37,933 bases of DNA from Ignavibacteria bacterium (GCA_013204605.1 JABMNI010000049.1:1-37933), one strand, 5' to 3'. Shown: positions 25,633-34,748, numbered from the stretch's first letter. The notes: generated by a model from the sequence alone, not told the origin. Program-made: numbers and translations.

Positions 25633-26267
25633 AATTCGATTCACCATATGGAAATTGGTTTTCAGGGTTGAAGATTCTGACGCGTAATGGTGTTTACGGA
25701 TCGCTATTTGTTTTGGCGATGACATCGACCATATTCCTTGGCTGTTCAGCTAATGAACAAGCCGATTCCGTTACTGAAGGAATGAACCGAACAATTGCCA
25801 CAGTTAGTATTCCGGCTCCGGTGTTTTCTGGAATTGATCAGAGTGGAAGTGAATTCACATCAACTTCATTGCGCGGCAGCAAATGGATTGCGTCATTTTT
25901 CTTTACGGCTTGTCAGACAGTTTGTCCAAGACTGAATGCAAAACAGAAAGATCTGATTCGGGAATTTAACGGCAAGGTGAAATTGGTTTCGATAAGTACG
26001 GACCCGGTTAATGATAATGGCGAAGTGTTAGCTGAGTATGCGCGTTCGTACAACGCAATGCCAGGATCTTGGTGGATGATTACAATGCCAGAGGAGTCGA
26101 TGCACGAGGTATCTAAGGTTGGATTTGCCGTTATTGATCCTAAAGAACCTTCCATGCACACAACGCGACTAGTGGCGGTAGATGAAAACATGACGATTAA
26201 AGGTTACTACGATAGCGAAGAACCTTCAGACATTGAGTTATTGAAAAAATGGATAGCCTCCCACTAG
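25614..26267 (+). CDS. SCO1/SenC copper chaperone, lipoprotein
   Basis: Up to 217 residues, a thioredoxin-fold copper chaperone for CuA assembly. Copper ligands are Cys100 and Cys104 in FTACQTVCP and His182 in SMHTTRLVAVD. SISTDPVNDNGEVLAEYARSY is the family's central segment. A hydrophobic stretch ends in IFLGC (Cys44), a lipobox, so the protein should be membrane-anchored and face the periplasm. The start is unclear. GTG 25614 overlaps coxD by 19 bases, TTG 25629 overlaps its stop, and TTG 25668 lies just ahead of the signal segment. Its 3' end overlaps the DUF420 gene by 19 bases. Confidence 0.93.
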   Translation: MGLHTLKFDSPYGNWFSGLKILTRNGVYGSLFVLAMTSTIFLGCSANEQADSVTEGMNRTIATVSIPAPVFSGIDQSGSEFTSTSLRGSKWIASFFFTACQTVCPRLNAKQKDLIREFNGKVKLVSISTDPVNDNGEVLAEYARSYNAMPGSWWMITMPEESMHEVSKVGFAVIDPKEPSMHTTRLVAVDENMTIKGYYDSEEPSDIELLKKWIASH

Positions 26268-26686
26268 TCAACGCAACATTGAATGCTTTGAGTGCGCTAC
26301 TTTTGGTAGTGGGCTTTTCGTTTATTAAGAAGAAGAAAATAGATTGGCACCGAAGGTGCATGAAGTTGGCATTTGTTGTTTCGATGTTATTCTTAGTTGG
26401 ATACCTTTTGCACAAAGTGCATTTACATGATACAACTGGAAGTTATACTACCCAGTTCACAGGCGAAGGTGCCATACGTCCGGTGTATTATTCGCTGTTG
26501 ATTAGTCACGTGTTCTTGGCAATGATGGTGCCATTTCTTGCTTCGATAACGTTGTTTCGCGGATTGAAACTGCAAGTCGAAAAGCACAGAAAAATTGCAA
26601 GAGTTACGTTTCCGATTTGGCTTTATGTTTCTATTACTGGTGTATTGGTGTATTTCATGTTGTATCAATGGTATCCGGTATCATGA
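26249..26686 (+). CDS. DUF420 membrane protein
   Basis: 145 residues with four membrane segments. The histidines expected for DUF420 are present: WHRRCMKLAF, LLHKVHLHD, LLISHVFLAMMVPF and EKHRKIARVTFPIWLYVSITGVLVYFMLY. The family (CtaM/YozB in Bacillus) is needed for maturation of heme-copper oxidases in some bacteria. Here it lies between the SCO gene and the alternative complex III genes, consistent with an oxidase-assembly role. It overlaps the SCO gene at its start and the next gene by an ATGA at its end. Confidence 0.88.
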   Translation: MDSLPLVNATLNALSALLLVVGFSFIKKKKIDWHRRCMKLAFVVSMLFLVGYLLHKVHLHDTTGSYTTQFTGEGAIRPVYYSLLISHVFLAMMVPFLASITLFRGLKLQVEKHRKIARVTFPIWLYVSITGVLVYFMLYQWYPVS

Positions 26687-26934
26687 AAATGAAATTCTAC
26701 ATCAAAAAGAGTTTCTACATCTTAGTTGTAACGGCTTCGATGTTGTTGTTCGCGGTTAACTCCGTGCTTGCGTGTCCAAATTGCAAAGATGGATTTGGAG
26801 CAGGTACAGAGGGAGCCAGTTTAGGTGACTCCTATTCTATTTCAGTTTTGTTTATGCTTGCTGTTCCAACAACCATTGTGACAATATTCACATTGGTATT
26901 GGCCAGAAAGATTAGACGGAATAATAATGCTTGA
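26683..26934 (+). CDS. small membrane protein with CPNC motif, unknown function
   Basis: 83 residues from ATG 26683, which overlaps the DUF420 stop (ATGA). A longer frame from 26617 lies inside DUF420 and is unlikely. A basic start MKMKFYIKKS and a hydrophobic stretch form a signal or first membrane helix ending at VLACPNCKDGFG, so the CxxC is expected just outside the membrane. If VLAC acts as a lipobox, the first cysteine would be lipidated. Then come about 15 polar residues (AGTEGASLGDSYSIS) and a second helix LFMLAVPTTIVTIFTLVLARKIRR. I do not recognise a named family. Its position between DUF420 and actA suggests metal handling or assembly for oxidase or complex III. Confidence 0.75.
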   Translation: MKMKFYIKKSFYILVVTASMLLFAVNSVLACPNCKDGFGAGTEGASLGDSYSISVLFMLAVPTTIVTIFTLVLARKIRRNNNA

Positions 26935-26953
26935 AGACAAAAGTTTTGTCTTC
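26933..26953. repeat. perfect 21-bp palindrome over the CPNC gene stop
   Basis: GAAGACAAAA, one central G, then TTTTGTCTTC: ten of ten bases match. It begins inside the TGA of the CPNC gene and lies at the only sizeable gap (76 bases) between the oxidase block and the act block. As RNA it would form an 8-bp stem with a 5-base loop. No T run follows directly, so it is more likely an attenuation, stability or protein-binding site than a full terminator. Confidence 0.7.
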
Positions 26954-27010
26954 ATTGAATAGGTCGGTCTTTTTCAAGATATTTGCGCGTCTTTTAACAA
27001 AGGGTGGAGA

Positions 27011-27760
27011 ATGTTTTCACGGCAATTCGATAAGGCTGTAAAGGTGGGCGGTGCAGTGGCAGGAGCTACTGGTGCTGCTATCTTTCTTATAGTGTACTTC
27101 AGCATGTGGAATGACAATGCCGATGTTGGGTATAGACCCCAGCAGCCAGTTCCGTTTTCTCACAAGATGCATGTGGGAACGTTGCAGATTAGCTGCCAGT
27201 ATTGTCATGCAGGAGTTGAATCATCAGCGCATTCACCAATTCCCTCTACTCAAACCTGTATGAATTGTCATACGCTGGTTAAGGCTGAGAGTCCAAAACT
27301 CAAGGTGGTTCGCGAGAGCTTCGAGTCTGGACAACCAATTGAGTGGGTTCGTATTCACAAGTTGCCGGATTATGCACATTTCAATCACTCTAGGCACATT
27401 CGTGCGCAGATTGATTGTAAGTCATGCCATGGTCCTATTGAAGAAATGGGTGTCGTGTCGCAATTCAAACCATTGTCTATGGGTTGGTGTATCGATTGCC
27501 ATCGCAAACCTGAGAGTGGCATTATTGGAGCTCGTCCGATTTCTGGAGTGTTCACGGGAAGAATGCACAACGTGAAGAACCTAAAAGATAGTGCGTACAT
27601 CTTTACATCCATTGAAGCTCAGATTGGCAAATCAACGCCAATGATATCTCCGTCATACGGCCAAATGATTAGTCCTTTACCTGCGCACGTTGTTGCAGGT
27701 ATTCCACATCCAAAGAGTGCCGGAATCGGCCCAGAAACGTGTTCAACCTGTCATTATTGA
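27011..27760 (+). CDS. actA: alternative complex III pentaheme cytochrome subunit ActA
   Basis: 249 residues. One N-terminal membrane anchor (about residues 13-31) precedes a periplasmic domain with five CxxCH heme sites: CQYCH 62-66, CMNCH 83-87, CKSCH 136-140, CIDCH 160-164 and CSTCH 244-248. The family form FSHKMHVG...CQYCH...HSPIPSTQTCMNCH is plain. ActA receives electrons from the ActB iron-sulphur chain and passes them through its hemes to ActE or soluble cytochrome c. GGTGGAG immediately upstream is a strong ribosome site. It is the first gene of actA-F, and actB starts 17 bases after its stop. Confidence 0.96.
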   Translation: MFSRQFDKAVKVGGAVAGATGAAIFLIVYFSMWNDNADVGYRPQQPVPFSHKMHVGTLQISCQYCHAGVESSAHSPIPSTQTCMNCHTLVKAESPKLKVVRESFESGQPIEWVRIHKLPDYAHFNHSRHIRAQIDCKSCHGPIEEMGVVSQFKPLSMGWCIDCHRKPESGIIGARPISGVFTGRMHNVKNLKDSAYIFTSIEAQIGKSTPMISPSYGQMISPLPAHVVAGIPHPKSAGIGPETCSTCHY

Positions 27761-27777
27761 CAGTGTGAAAATCAGTT

Positions 27778-30700
27778 ATGAATAATATTGAAATCTCCAA
27801 ACAAGGTTCATCTATGTCAGATCGTAAGCTCAATTCTTCAAGCACAAAGCAATGGAAGAGCATCGAGCATTTAGCAGGATCGGTGCAGGATTCTGAACAA
27901 GAATTTTCTTCAGTACAACAGACAGCCCCCTTGATAGATTCGCCGGTAAGTCGCCGCGGATTTATGACGGTAATGTCGGCCTCGATGGCGCTCACAGCAG
28001 TGGCATGCAGAAGACCGGAGCAGAAATTAATTTCTTCGGTAAAGTCTCATCAAACGGCGATTCCTGGAACATCTATTGATTACGCTACGGTGTATTCGCA
28101 CAGGAATGTGGCGTATGGTGCGTTGGTGAAGAGCCGCGAGGGTAGGCCAATCAAGGTAAAGGGTAACGAGCAGCATTCAACGAACGTGGGTACTACCTCG
28201 GCTGAAATGCAGGCATCCCTTTTGTCATTGTACGATCCCGATCGGATACGTCGCCCGAGAGTTAACAGAGGCGCAACCTCAACTGATAATGCCACGCAGA
28301 AAATTGCTGATGGAATTGCAGAAGCGCAAGCGAACGGCAAGAAGGCAATTGTATTTGTTAGTGAGCATTGTTCGCCATCATATTCAAAATTGATGGGGGA
28401 GATTTCCACACAGAATTCGACGATAGAGTTTGTTACTCTTCCGTCCATTATATGTGATAATGCTGCGGTTGCAAATAAGGCGATGTTTGGATTGGATGGT
28501 GAATTCGCGTTGGATCTTAGTCAGGCTAAGGTTGTTGTATCTGTTGATTCAGACGTGTTGGGAACAGACAAGCTTGCATTGTTGTACACTCGCCAATGGG
28601 CAACGCAACGATCACCGACGGGCACTAGTGCAGAAATTTCTAAATGGATTATGGTTGAGTCGCAGTACTCACTTACAGGAGCGAACGCGGATGAGAGAGT
28701 GAAGCTTCACCCTTCGCAATTGGAGCCATTCTTAGCGGTAATTGAGCAAGAGATTGTTGGTTCGAATGCGGTTGGTGGGAGTATTGTTGGCGCGGCGACA
28801 GCGGAGACTACTTCACAGGCTAAACGTGCAGCTGGCGAATTGAAGGCACAAAGCGGTGAGGCTGTTGTTTTGGCTGGACGTCACCTTTCTCCTCTAGCAA
28901 ATGCTATTTCACTTTCCATAAACAATACGCTTGGATGCGTTGGTGCTGGCAGGATTGTCGACCCACAGAATGAGATTCCAAACAGCGGTCAAAAATCAAC
29001 GGCGGTTTCTGCTGCTATTGAAATGATGAAGAGCGGCAATGTACACGTAGTACTTTTTGCAGATGTTAATCCAGAGTACTCAGCTTCGAAGGAGTTTCGG
29101 AATGCCGTAGCAAAGGTGCCGGTAAGAGCGGCGGTTAATCTTTATGAAGATGAAACGGCCGACGCATCGATTTGTAGTGTGAGCATTCCGTCGGCGCATT
29201 GGTTGGAGAGCTGGGGAGACGCAATAAGTGTGCACGGCGAGTATAGTATACAACAGCCGCTGATTGCTCCGTTAAACGAGGGTGTTCCTTCGCTTCAGGA
29301 TACACTGATTTCAATTGCAAAGAAATTATCGCCGGAATTCTTGGCTGATACAGAAAATTATTACTCGTATGTGATGAAGAATGCCGTTGAGTATGCTGCA
29401 GGTTTGGATACGGACGCCGCCAAGGCTTGGTCGAAACTATTAACGAACGGCGTGGTTAAATCAGCGCCGCGCGGATCGTACGTTTTCAACGCAGCAGGCA
29501 CTTCTGCTTTGGAAGGATCGAAAACGAGTAACTCAATGCAATTACAGATCAATCCTTCGATCGCGTTGTATGATGGAAAGTATGCTAACAACAGTTGGTT
29601 GCAGGAACTGCCGGATCCCGTGACGAAGATTACGTGGGACAACGTAGCGTTGATGAGTGCAAACACTGCGGTATCGATTGGTGTTGCTGCTACAAAATCA
29701 GCTAAGGACCTTGCTAAGGCAAATGAAAAAGTTGTTACCATTTCAACAAAGAATGGTGAAATTAATCTGCCCGTATACGTACAGGTGGGTATGGCTGATA
29801 ATGTAATTGCTACTGCAGTTGGTTACGGTAGAACAGCGGGTGGAAGAGTGCTCATGGGAGTCGGATCGAACTGTTTTGGAGTTGCTCAATCTAGCAATTC
29901 ATTAGCGTTCGTTGCTATTTCATCTGTTAAGGTAGTTGAAGGTGCTCTTCATAAAATTGCAACAACGCAAAATCATCACACGCTGGATGATGGCAACGGT
30001 GAGAGGCCAATAGCCAAATGGCTGTCGGCTGCTGACTTTAAGAATAAAAAGTTTGTGGGTCTGGAAGAAGAGTTTCCTAACACCGGTAATGATGGTAAAT
30101 ATTTAAAGCCCCTTTCAGTGAATCCGGGCTATGAATATAAAGGTCACCGGTGGGGAATGACCATCGATATGAGTTCTTGCACAGGATGTTCATCATGCAT
30201 AATTGCATGCCAGAGCGAAAACAATATTCCTACTGTTGGAAAAGAGCAGGTGATTCTTGGTAGGGAAATGCATTGGATTCGGTTGGATAGATATTACGTT
30301 GGAGATATGGAAAATCCAGCGTCGATTATGGAGCCGATGTTATGCCAACACTGCGAAAATGCTTCTTGCGAGAATGTTTGTCCAGTGGCGGCAACTACTC
30401 ACTCGCCTGAAGGGTTGAATGAGATGACGTACAATCGATGCGTGGGAACGAGATACTGCTTGAACAACTGCGCGTATAAAGTTAGACGATTTAACTTTTT
30501 GAACTATGACACTGACAAGCGTGCGCCTTTGGATATGGTTTTCAATCCGGATGTTACTGTTCGGATGCGTGGTATCATGGAGAAGTGTACGTTTTGCGTA
30601 CAACGACTTCACGAAGCTAAATGGCATGCACAAGATGACGGGCGAGCTCGAATCAATGACGGTGAGGCAATTACGGCTTGCCAAGAAGCGTGCCCCGCAG

Positions 30701-30894
30701 GTGCCATTATTTTCGGTGACATGAATGACAAAGACAGTAGAGTAAGTAAGGCAAGAATGGGCGATCGCGGTTTCAGAGTGCTTTCAGAGCTGAATGTACG
30801 TCCGTCAATTACATACTTGGCAAAAGTCAGGAACGCAAACATCACATCGTCGGGTGTGACTGAAGAGCATGCTTCATCGGATCATCACTCGTAA
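27778..30894 (+). CDS. actB: alternative complex III subunit ActB (molybdopterin-like/Fe-S fusion)
   Basis: 1038 residues. A WKSIEHLAG box near the N-terminus is followed by a Tat-type signal SRRGFMTVMSASMALTAVAC (about residues 58-77). Residues about 80-730 resemble a molybdopterin oxidoreductase, which in ActB is thought not to hold molybdenum. The C-terminal third is a four-cluster ferredoxin-like domain (about residues 795-1000): CTGCSSCIIAC, CQHCENASCENVCP, CVGTRYCLNNCAYK, and CTFC with CQEACPAGA. It carries electrons from quinol at ActC/F toward ActA. A second Met at 27814 could be the start. Confidence 0.96.
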   Translation: MNNIEISKQGSSMSDRKLNSSSTKQWKSIEHLAGSVQDSEQEFSSVQQTAPLIDSPVSRRGFMTVMSASMALTAVACRRPEQKLISSVKSHQTAIPGTSIDYATVYSHRNVAYGALVKSREGRPIKVKGNEQHSTNVGTTSAEMQASLLSLYDPDRIRRPRVNRGATSTDNATQKIADGIAEAQANGKKAIVFVSEHCSPSYSKLMGEISTQNSTIEFVTLPSIICDNAAVANKAMFGLDGEFALDLSQAKVVVSVDSDVLGTDKLALLYTRQWATQRSPTGTSAEISKWIMVESQYSLTGANADERVKLHPSQLEPFLAVIEQEIVGSNAVGGSIVGAATAETTSQAKRAAGELKAQSGEAVVLAGRHLSPLANAISLSINNTLGCVGAGRIVDPQNEIPNSGQKSTAVSAAIEMMKSGNVHVVLFADVNPEYSASKEFRNAVAKVPVRAAVNLYEDETADASICSVSIPSAHWLESWGDAISVHGEYSIQQPLIAPLNEGVPSLQDTLISIAKKLSPEFLADTENYYSYVMKNAVEYAAGLDTDAAKAWSKLLTNGVVKSAPRGSYVFNAAGTSALEGSKTSNSMQLQINPSIALYDGKYANNSWLQELPDPVTKITWDNVALMSANTAVSIGVAATKSAKDLAKANEKVVTISTKNGEINLPVYVQVGMADNVIATAVGYGRTAGGRVLMGVGSNCFGVAQSSNSLAFVAISSVKVVEGALHKIATTQNHHTLDDGNGERPIAKWLSAADFKNKKFVGLEEEFPNTGNDGKYLKPLSVNPGYEYKGHRWGMTIDMSSCTGCSSCIIACQSENNIPTVGKEQVILGREMHWIRLDRYYVGDMENPASIMEPMLCQHCENASCENVCPVAATTHSPEGLNEMTYNRCVGTRYCLNNCAYKVRRFNFLNYDTDKRAPLDMVFNPDVTVRMRGIMEKCTFCVQRLHEAKWHAQDDGRARINDGEAITACQEACPAGAIIFGDMNDKDSRVSKARMGDRGFRVLSELNVRPSITYLAKVRNANITSSGVTEEHASSDHHS

Positions 30895-30928
30895 TTAGTA
30901 AATAAAGTATTACCTCCAGGAATTATCA

Positions 30929-32344
30929 ATGACGGAAGTTCAGGAGCAACAAAAGCTTCACGCAGATCCTCACGACGAACCGGTTCGTGAAGCTCTAGTA
31001 CTCGGCAGCCCAACTTTACGCGACGTAACAGCGCGTATAGCGAGCATTGTTGAGTCTAAAATCACAGCCAAATACCTTTTAACCCTGATGGTAACGGCGT
31101 CGATGGCCGGATGGGGATTGGTCGCCTTAGGGTACACAATTTTCGTGGGTATTGGTGTTTGGGGTTTGAATAATCCAGTAGGTTGGGGCTGGGATATTAC
31201 CAACTTCGTATTCTGGATTGGTATTGGACACGCTGGAACCTTGATTTCAGCCATCCTGTATTTGTTCAGACAGAAGTGGCGCACGGCAATTAATCGATCG
31301 GCCGAGGCCATGACGATTTTTGCGGTGCTGTGTGCCATGACCATGGTGCTGAGCCATACGGGACGTCCATGGTTGTTCTATTGGCTTCTGCCGTACCCGA
31401 ATCAAATGCAGATGTGGGTGAACTTCAGGTCGCCACTAATGTGGGATGTATTTGCTGTAAACACATACTTCACTGTGTCGCTGATGTTCTGGTTTATCGG
31501 TCTGATTCCAGATTTAGCCACGCTACGTAACTACGTGAAAAGTAAGATTGCTAAAACTGTGTATGGAATCCTTTCGTTGGGTTGGACCGGTTCAAACCGA
31601 TCATGGCACCACTATGAAATTGCCTACATGATTTTGGCTGGTATTTCAACGCCGCTTGTGTTGTCTGTACACTCAGTGGTTTCTATGGACTTTACCGTGG
31701 GAATCATGCCCGGTTGGCACACAACAATTTTCCCACCGTACTTCGTTGCCGGCGCTATTTTCTCGGGCTTTGCAATGGTAATGACGTTACTGTTAATAGT
31801 CAGAGAGGTTCTGGATCTAAAGCAGTTTATTACACTTAAGCACCTCGACAACATGAACCGAATAATGCTAGCTACCGGTATGATGGTGGGCTACGCATAT
31901 TCGATGGAGATGTTCATCGCTTGGTACAGCGGCAATCCATGGGAAAAATGGGTGTTCATAAACCGCGCCTTCGGAGACTATGCGTGGGCATATTGGACCA
32001 TGGTAACGTGCAATGTGGTTTCGCCACAGGTATTTTGGTTCAAGAAAATTCGCAGAAGTATTCCCGTAATGTTTGTGATCTCGATCTTCATTAACATTGG
32101 TATGTGGTTTGAACGATTCACCATTATCGCAACTTCATTGCACCACGACTTTTTACCCGCTTCTTGGGGTTATTACTCGCCAACCTGGGTGGAAATCTCC
32201 ATCTTCGTTGGAACATTTGGAATTTTCTTGACGTTGTTTTTGTTGTTTGCAAAGTTTGTTCCCGTTATCGCTATCTCAGAAGTCAAGGGAATTTTACCAG
32301 GCTCGCAACCAAAACACGGATCACACACTGAAGGACATGCATAA
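30929..32344 (+). CDS. actC: alternative complex III quinol-binding membrane subunit ActC (NrfD family)
   Basis: 471 residues with about ten membrane helices. The N-terminal arm (EPVREALVLGSPTLRDVTARIASIVE) is the family's conserved lead. Hallmarks include WGLNNPVGWGWDITNFVFWIGIGHAGTLISAILYLFRQKWR and the loop SHTGRPWLFYWLLPYPNQMQMWVNFRSPLMWD. VVSMDFTVGIMPGWHTTIFPPYFVAGAIFSG follows. ActC holds a quinol site on the periplasmic side and packs against the ActB iron-sulphur domain. A CCAGGA site precedes the ATG. Its stop overlaps the actD start by one base (TAATG). Confidence 0.96.
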   Translation: MTEVQEQQKLHADPHDEPVREALVLGSPTLRDVTARIASIVESKITAKYLLTLMVTASMAGWGLVALGYTIFVGIGVWGLNNPVGWGWDITNFVFWIGIGHAGTLISAILYLFRQKWRTAINRSAEAMTIFAVLCAMTMVLSHTGRPWLFYWLLPYPNQMQMWVNFRSPLMWDVFAVNTYFTVSLMFWFIGLIPDLATLRNYVKSKIAKTVYGILSLGWTGSNRSWHHYEIAYMILAGISTPLVLSVHSVVSMDFTVGIMPGWHTTIFPPYFVAGAIFSGFAMVMTLLLIVREVLDLKQFITLKHLDNMNRIMLATGMMVGYAYSMEMFIAWYSGNPWEKWVFINRAFGDYAWAYWTMVTCNVVSPQVFWFKKIRRSIPVMFVISIFINIGMWFERFTIIATSLHHDFLPASWGYYSPTWVEISIFVGTFGIFLTLFLLFAKFVPVIAISEVKGILPGSQPKHGSHTEGHA

Positions 32345-32889
32345 TGGCAAGTTCAAATTTAGCCGGAGCTATTGCAGAGTTTACTGATGTGAACGCTTTA
32401 GTACACGCAGCAGAAAAATTACGCGACGCAGGGTTCAGAAAATGGGATGTTCACACTCCTTATCCTGTGCACGGGTTAGATAAAGCTATGGGCATCAAAC
32501 GCTCCATCATTAGTTACTTCTCATTCGTAGGAATGGTAGGGGGCTTAACCACAGCGCTCGGGTTACAGTGGTGGACTGGTGCGGATAGTTATAAACTTAA
32601 TATCGGCGGTAAGGGTTTCTTTGATTGGCAGTTTTCAATGCCCATCGATTTTGAACTCACCGTATTAGGTACGGCAATTTTTACTGCGTTGGGACTCTTC
32701 CACTTGTGTAAGCTTCCAACATGGTATAATAAGTACCAAGAAGATGAAAGCTTCAAGAAAGCAACCGATGACACATTTGTTGTAACAATTGATGCTAATG
32801 ATGATAGATTTTCGGCCGAAGGAACACAATCGCTGCTGGTCAGCCTTGGTGGATCAAATGTACACGTTGTAGAATCAGCATTGAAGTGA
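32344..32889 (+). CDS. actD: alternative complex III subunit ActD (DUF3341)
   Basis: 181 residues with two membrane helices. The cytoplasmic N-terminal half (GAIAEFTDVNALVHAAEKLRDAGFRKWDVHTPYPVHGLDKAMGIKRS) is the DUF3341 signature. The helices lie around SFVGMVGGLTTALGLQWW and FELTVLGTAIFTALGLFHL. The C-terminal tail is soluble (VVTIDANDDRFSAEGTQSLLVSLGGSNVHVVE). ActD is a cofactor-free structural subunit bracing ActC and ActF. It overlaps actC by one base and precedes actE by 13 bases. Confidence 0.94.
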   Translation: MASSNLAGAIAEFTDVNALVHAAEKLRDAGFRKWDVHTPYPVHGLDKAMGIKRSIISYFSFVGMVGGLTTALGLQWWTGADSYKLNIGGKGFFDWQFSMPIDFELTVLGTAIFTALGLFHLCKLPTWYNKYQEDESFKKATDDTFVVTIDANDDRFSAEGTQSLLVSLGGSNVHVVESALK

Positions 32890-32902
32890 AAGAAACTGTA
32901 TA

Positions 32903-33499
32903 ATGAGCATGAAAATGAATAGAAAATCTTTATACGCACTTGGTATAGTTGGACTAGCACTTGTTGCCGGTATAGTATCGGTGCTTTCAAGCCGGACTAC
33001 CTGGTTTTCCGAATCACCTCCTATTGAAGTGTTGCCGAATCTTGACCTTCAGTTTAAAGATATTCCGCAGTCAGGGAATACTTTTTTTGCTGATCGTAAG
33101 AGCTTAAGAGATCCCGTAGAAGGGACAGTTGCTCGAGGCGCCACAACCTATTTGTTAGGTCAGGGCGATATTGAGTTGGCTGAAACTAATAATGTTGACC
33201 CAGAAATTGAAAAGTCAGCGTTTGTGTTGTCTAGGGGCCAAAATCGCTTCAATGTGTTCTGCTCTCCTTGCCATAATTACGATGCAAAAGGTGAATCAAT
33301 TGTAGCCGTCCGTGGTGAATGGGCAGGTATCCCAAATCTTACTCGTCCCGAAACTTCTGCATTGTCGAATTCGAGGATTTTCCACATCATTAGTGCAGGT
33401 CAAAACTTGATGCCTTCTTATGCAGATAAGATTTCTCCTATCGATCGGTGGACAATAATTTATTATTTGCGTTCACTTCAAAATAATAATGCACAGTAA
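32903..33499 (+). CDS. actE: alternative complex III monoheme cytochrome c subunit ActE
   Basis: 198 residues. An N-terminal hydrophobic segment (about residues 8-29) anchors or exports the protein. There is no lipobox cysteine there, so unlike many ActE proteins it may use a membrane helix. One heme site, CSPCH, lies at residues 120-124 in RGQNRFNVFCSPCHNYDAKGE, with likely axial Met in QNLMPSYADKISPIDRWTIIYYLRSL. The preceding FADRKSLRDPVEGTVARGA is typical of the family. ActE hands electrons to the oxidase, here probably through the lipoprotein cytochrome encoded before coxB. Confidence 0.93.
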   Translation: MSMKMNRKSLYALGIVGLALVAGIVSVLSSRTTWFSESPPIEVLPNLDLQFKDIPQSGNTFFADRKSLRDPVEGTVARGATTYLLGQGDIELAETNNVDPEIEKSAFVLSRGQNRFNVFCSPCHNYDAKGESIVAVRGEWAGIPNLTRPETSALSNSRIFHIISAGQNLMPSYADKISPIDRWTIIYYLRSLQNNNAQ

Positions 33500-33523
33500 C
33501 TATCAGTTATAACAGAGAATTAA

Positions 33524-34735
33524 ATGACATCGGTTAATCTCGGATCAACACCACTAATTGCGAAAATGCAAAAGGTTGGCTTTGCCCTGATAGTTCTTGG
33601 AGCTTTAGGTTTAGCGGCTGTATTTATCACCGGCGGACAAGAGAGATTTTTTGCAGACTATTTGCTTGGATTCTGGTTCTTTACCGGTATTTCAGTTACA
33701 ATGCTGTTTTTTAGTGCGCTGCAGTATCTCACACGTGCGGGATGGAGTGTTAGCGTTCGCCGCACGGCTGAGAATTTCACCGGAATGGTGCCGTACGTTG
33801 CATTGTTTGCTGCCCCAATTATTTACAACTTGTTCTCGCACCATTCAATCTATGAATGGTCTCATGAGTCCGCAGCAACTGATCATTTGCTTGTGGCTAA
33901 ATCTGGGTATTTGAATACGACGTTCTTTATAGTTAGAATCGGCATTTATTGCTTGCTTTGGTTTGGAATGCTACGATTTCTTGTTGGTAATTCCGTAAAA
34001 CAAGATTCTAATGCTTCGGATATTACTCCAACAAGAAAAAATTGGAAGCGCGCTGCGCCTTGGGTAATAGTATACGCTCTATCTATCACGTTTTGTTCAT
34101 TTGACTTGTTAATGAGTCTTGAGCCACATTGGTTTTCAACCATGTGGGGCGTATACACGTTTGCGGGACACTTTGTGGCGAGTATATCTGTACTGGCACT
34201 TATGACGATATGGCTGTACAAGGCGGGCTTATTGCGTCAGTACATTACTTCTGAACAGTTTCATGACCTAGGTAAATTAATGTTTGCCTTCAGTTCGTTC
34301 TGGGCATACATTGCCTTCTCGCAGTATTTCATTATTTGGTATGCGAACCTACCCGAAGAGACCATTTATTTCGAGTTTAGAATGCATAACCAATGGGAGA
34401 TCTGGGGATATATTTTGATAGTCTCGCACTTTGTGGCGCCATTTATAGTGTTGTTACGTCAAGACGTGAAACGGAAAATGAACTTTTTGATAGCCGGTGC
34501 AGTAATCGTGTTGTTCTCACACTTTGTTGACCTTGCCTGGATAATCATTCCGGCCGTTAGCAAGGTAGCTGCTGCAAATTCAGGCGAACAATTCACCATG
34601 GGTTGGCAGGAGCTGACGGGTTGGTTGTTCTTCGCTGGTGTATTCTTGCTTTTGGCTGTTCAGAATTACAAAAAGAGAAGTGCGGTGCCAATCGGCGATC
34701 CTTTACTTCAAGAATCTGTCCACTACAATAGCTAA
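33524..34735 (+). CDS. actF: alternative complex III membrane subunit ActF (NrfD family)
   Basis: 403 residues with about ten membrane helices. It is a shorter relative of ActC and probably arose with it from a common NrfD-like ancestor. Recognisable stretches are FADYLLGFWFFTGISVTMLFF, TFCSFDLLMSLEPHWFSTMWGVYTFAG, LGKLMFAFSSFWAYIAFSQYFIIWYANLPEETIYF and SHFVDLAWIIIP. It packs with ActD in the membrane. Whether it has a working quinone site is debated for the family. It is the last gene of the respiratory cluster. Confidence 0.95.
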   Translation: MTSVNLGSTPLIAKMQKVGFALIVLGALGLAAVFITGGQERFFADYLLGFWFFTGISVTMLFFSALQYLTRAGWSVSVRRTAENFTGMVPYVALFAAPIIYNLFSHHSIYEWSHESAATDHLLVAKSGYLNTTFFIVRIGIYCLLWFGMLRFLVGNSVKQDSNASDITPTRKNWKRAAPWVIVYALSITFCSFDLLMSLEPHWFSTMWGVYTFAGHFVASISVLALMTIWLYKAGLLRQYITSEQFHDLGKLMFAFSSFWAYIAFSQYFIIWYANLPEETIYFEFRMHNQWEIWGYILIVSHFVAPFIVLLRQDVKRKMNFLIAGAVIVLFSHFVDLAWIIIPAVSKVAAANSGEQFTMGWQELTGWLFFAGVFLLLAVQNYKKRSAVPIGDPLLQESVHYNS

Positions 34736-34748
34736 ACGCGGGTCATCG

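Noticed and set aside
26617..26682. Extended start of the CPNC gene inside DUF420
   Set aside because: ATG 26683 overlaps the DUF420 stop in the usual ATGA manner and gives a normal signal segment.
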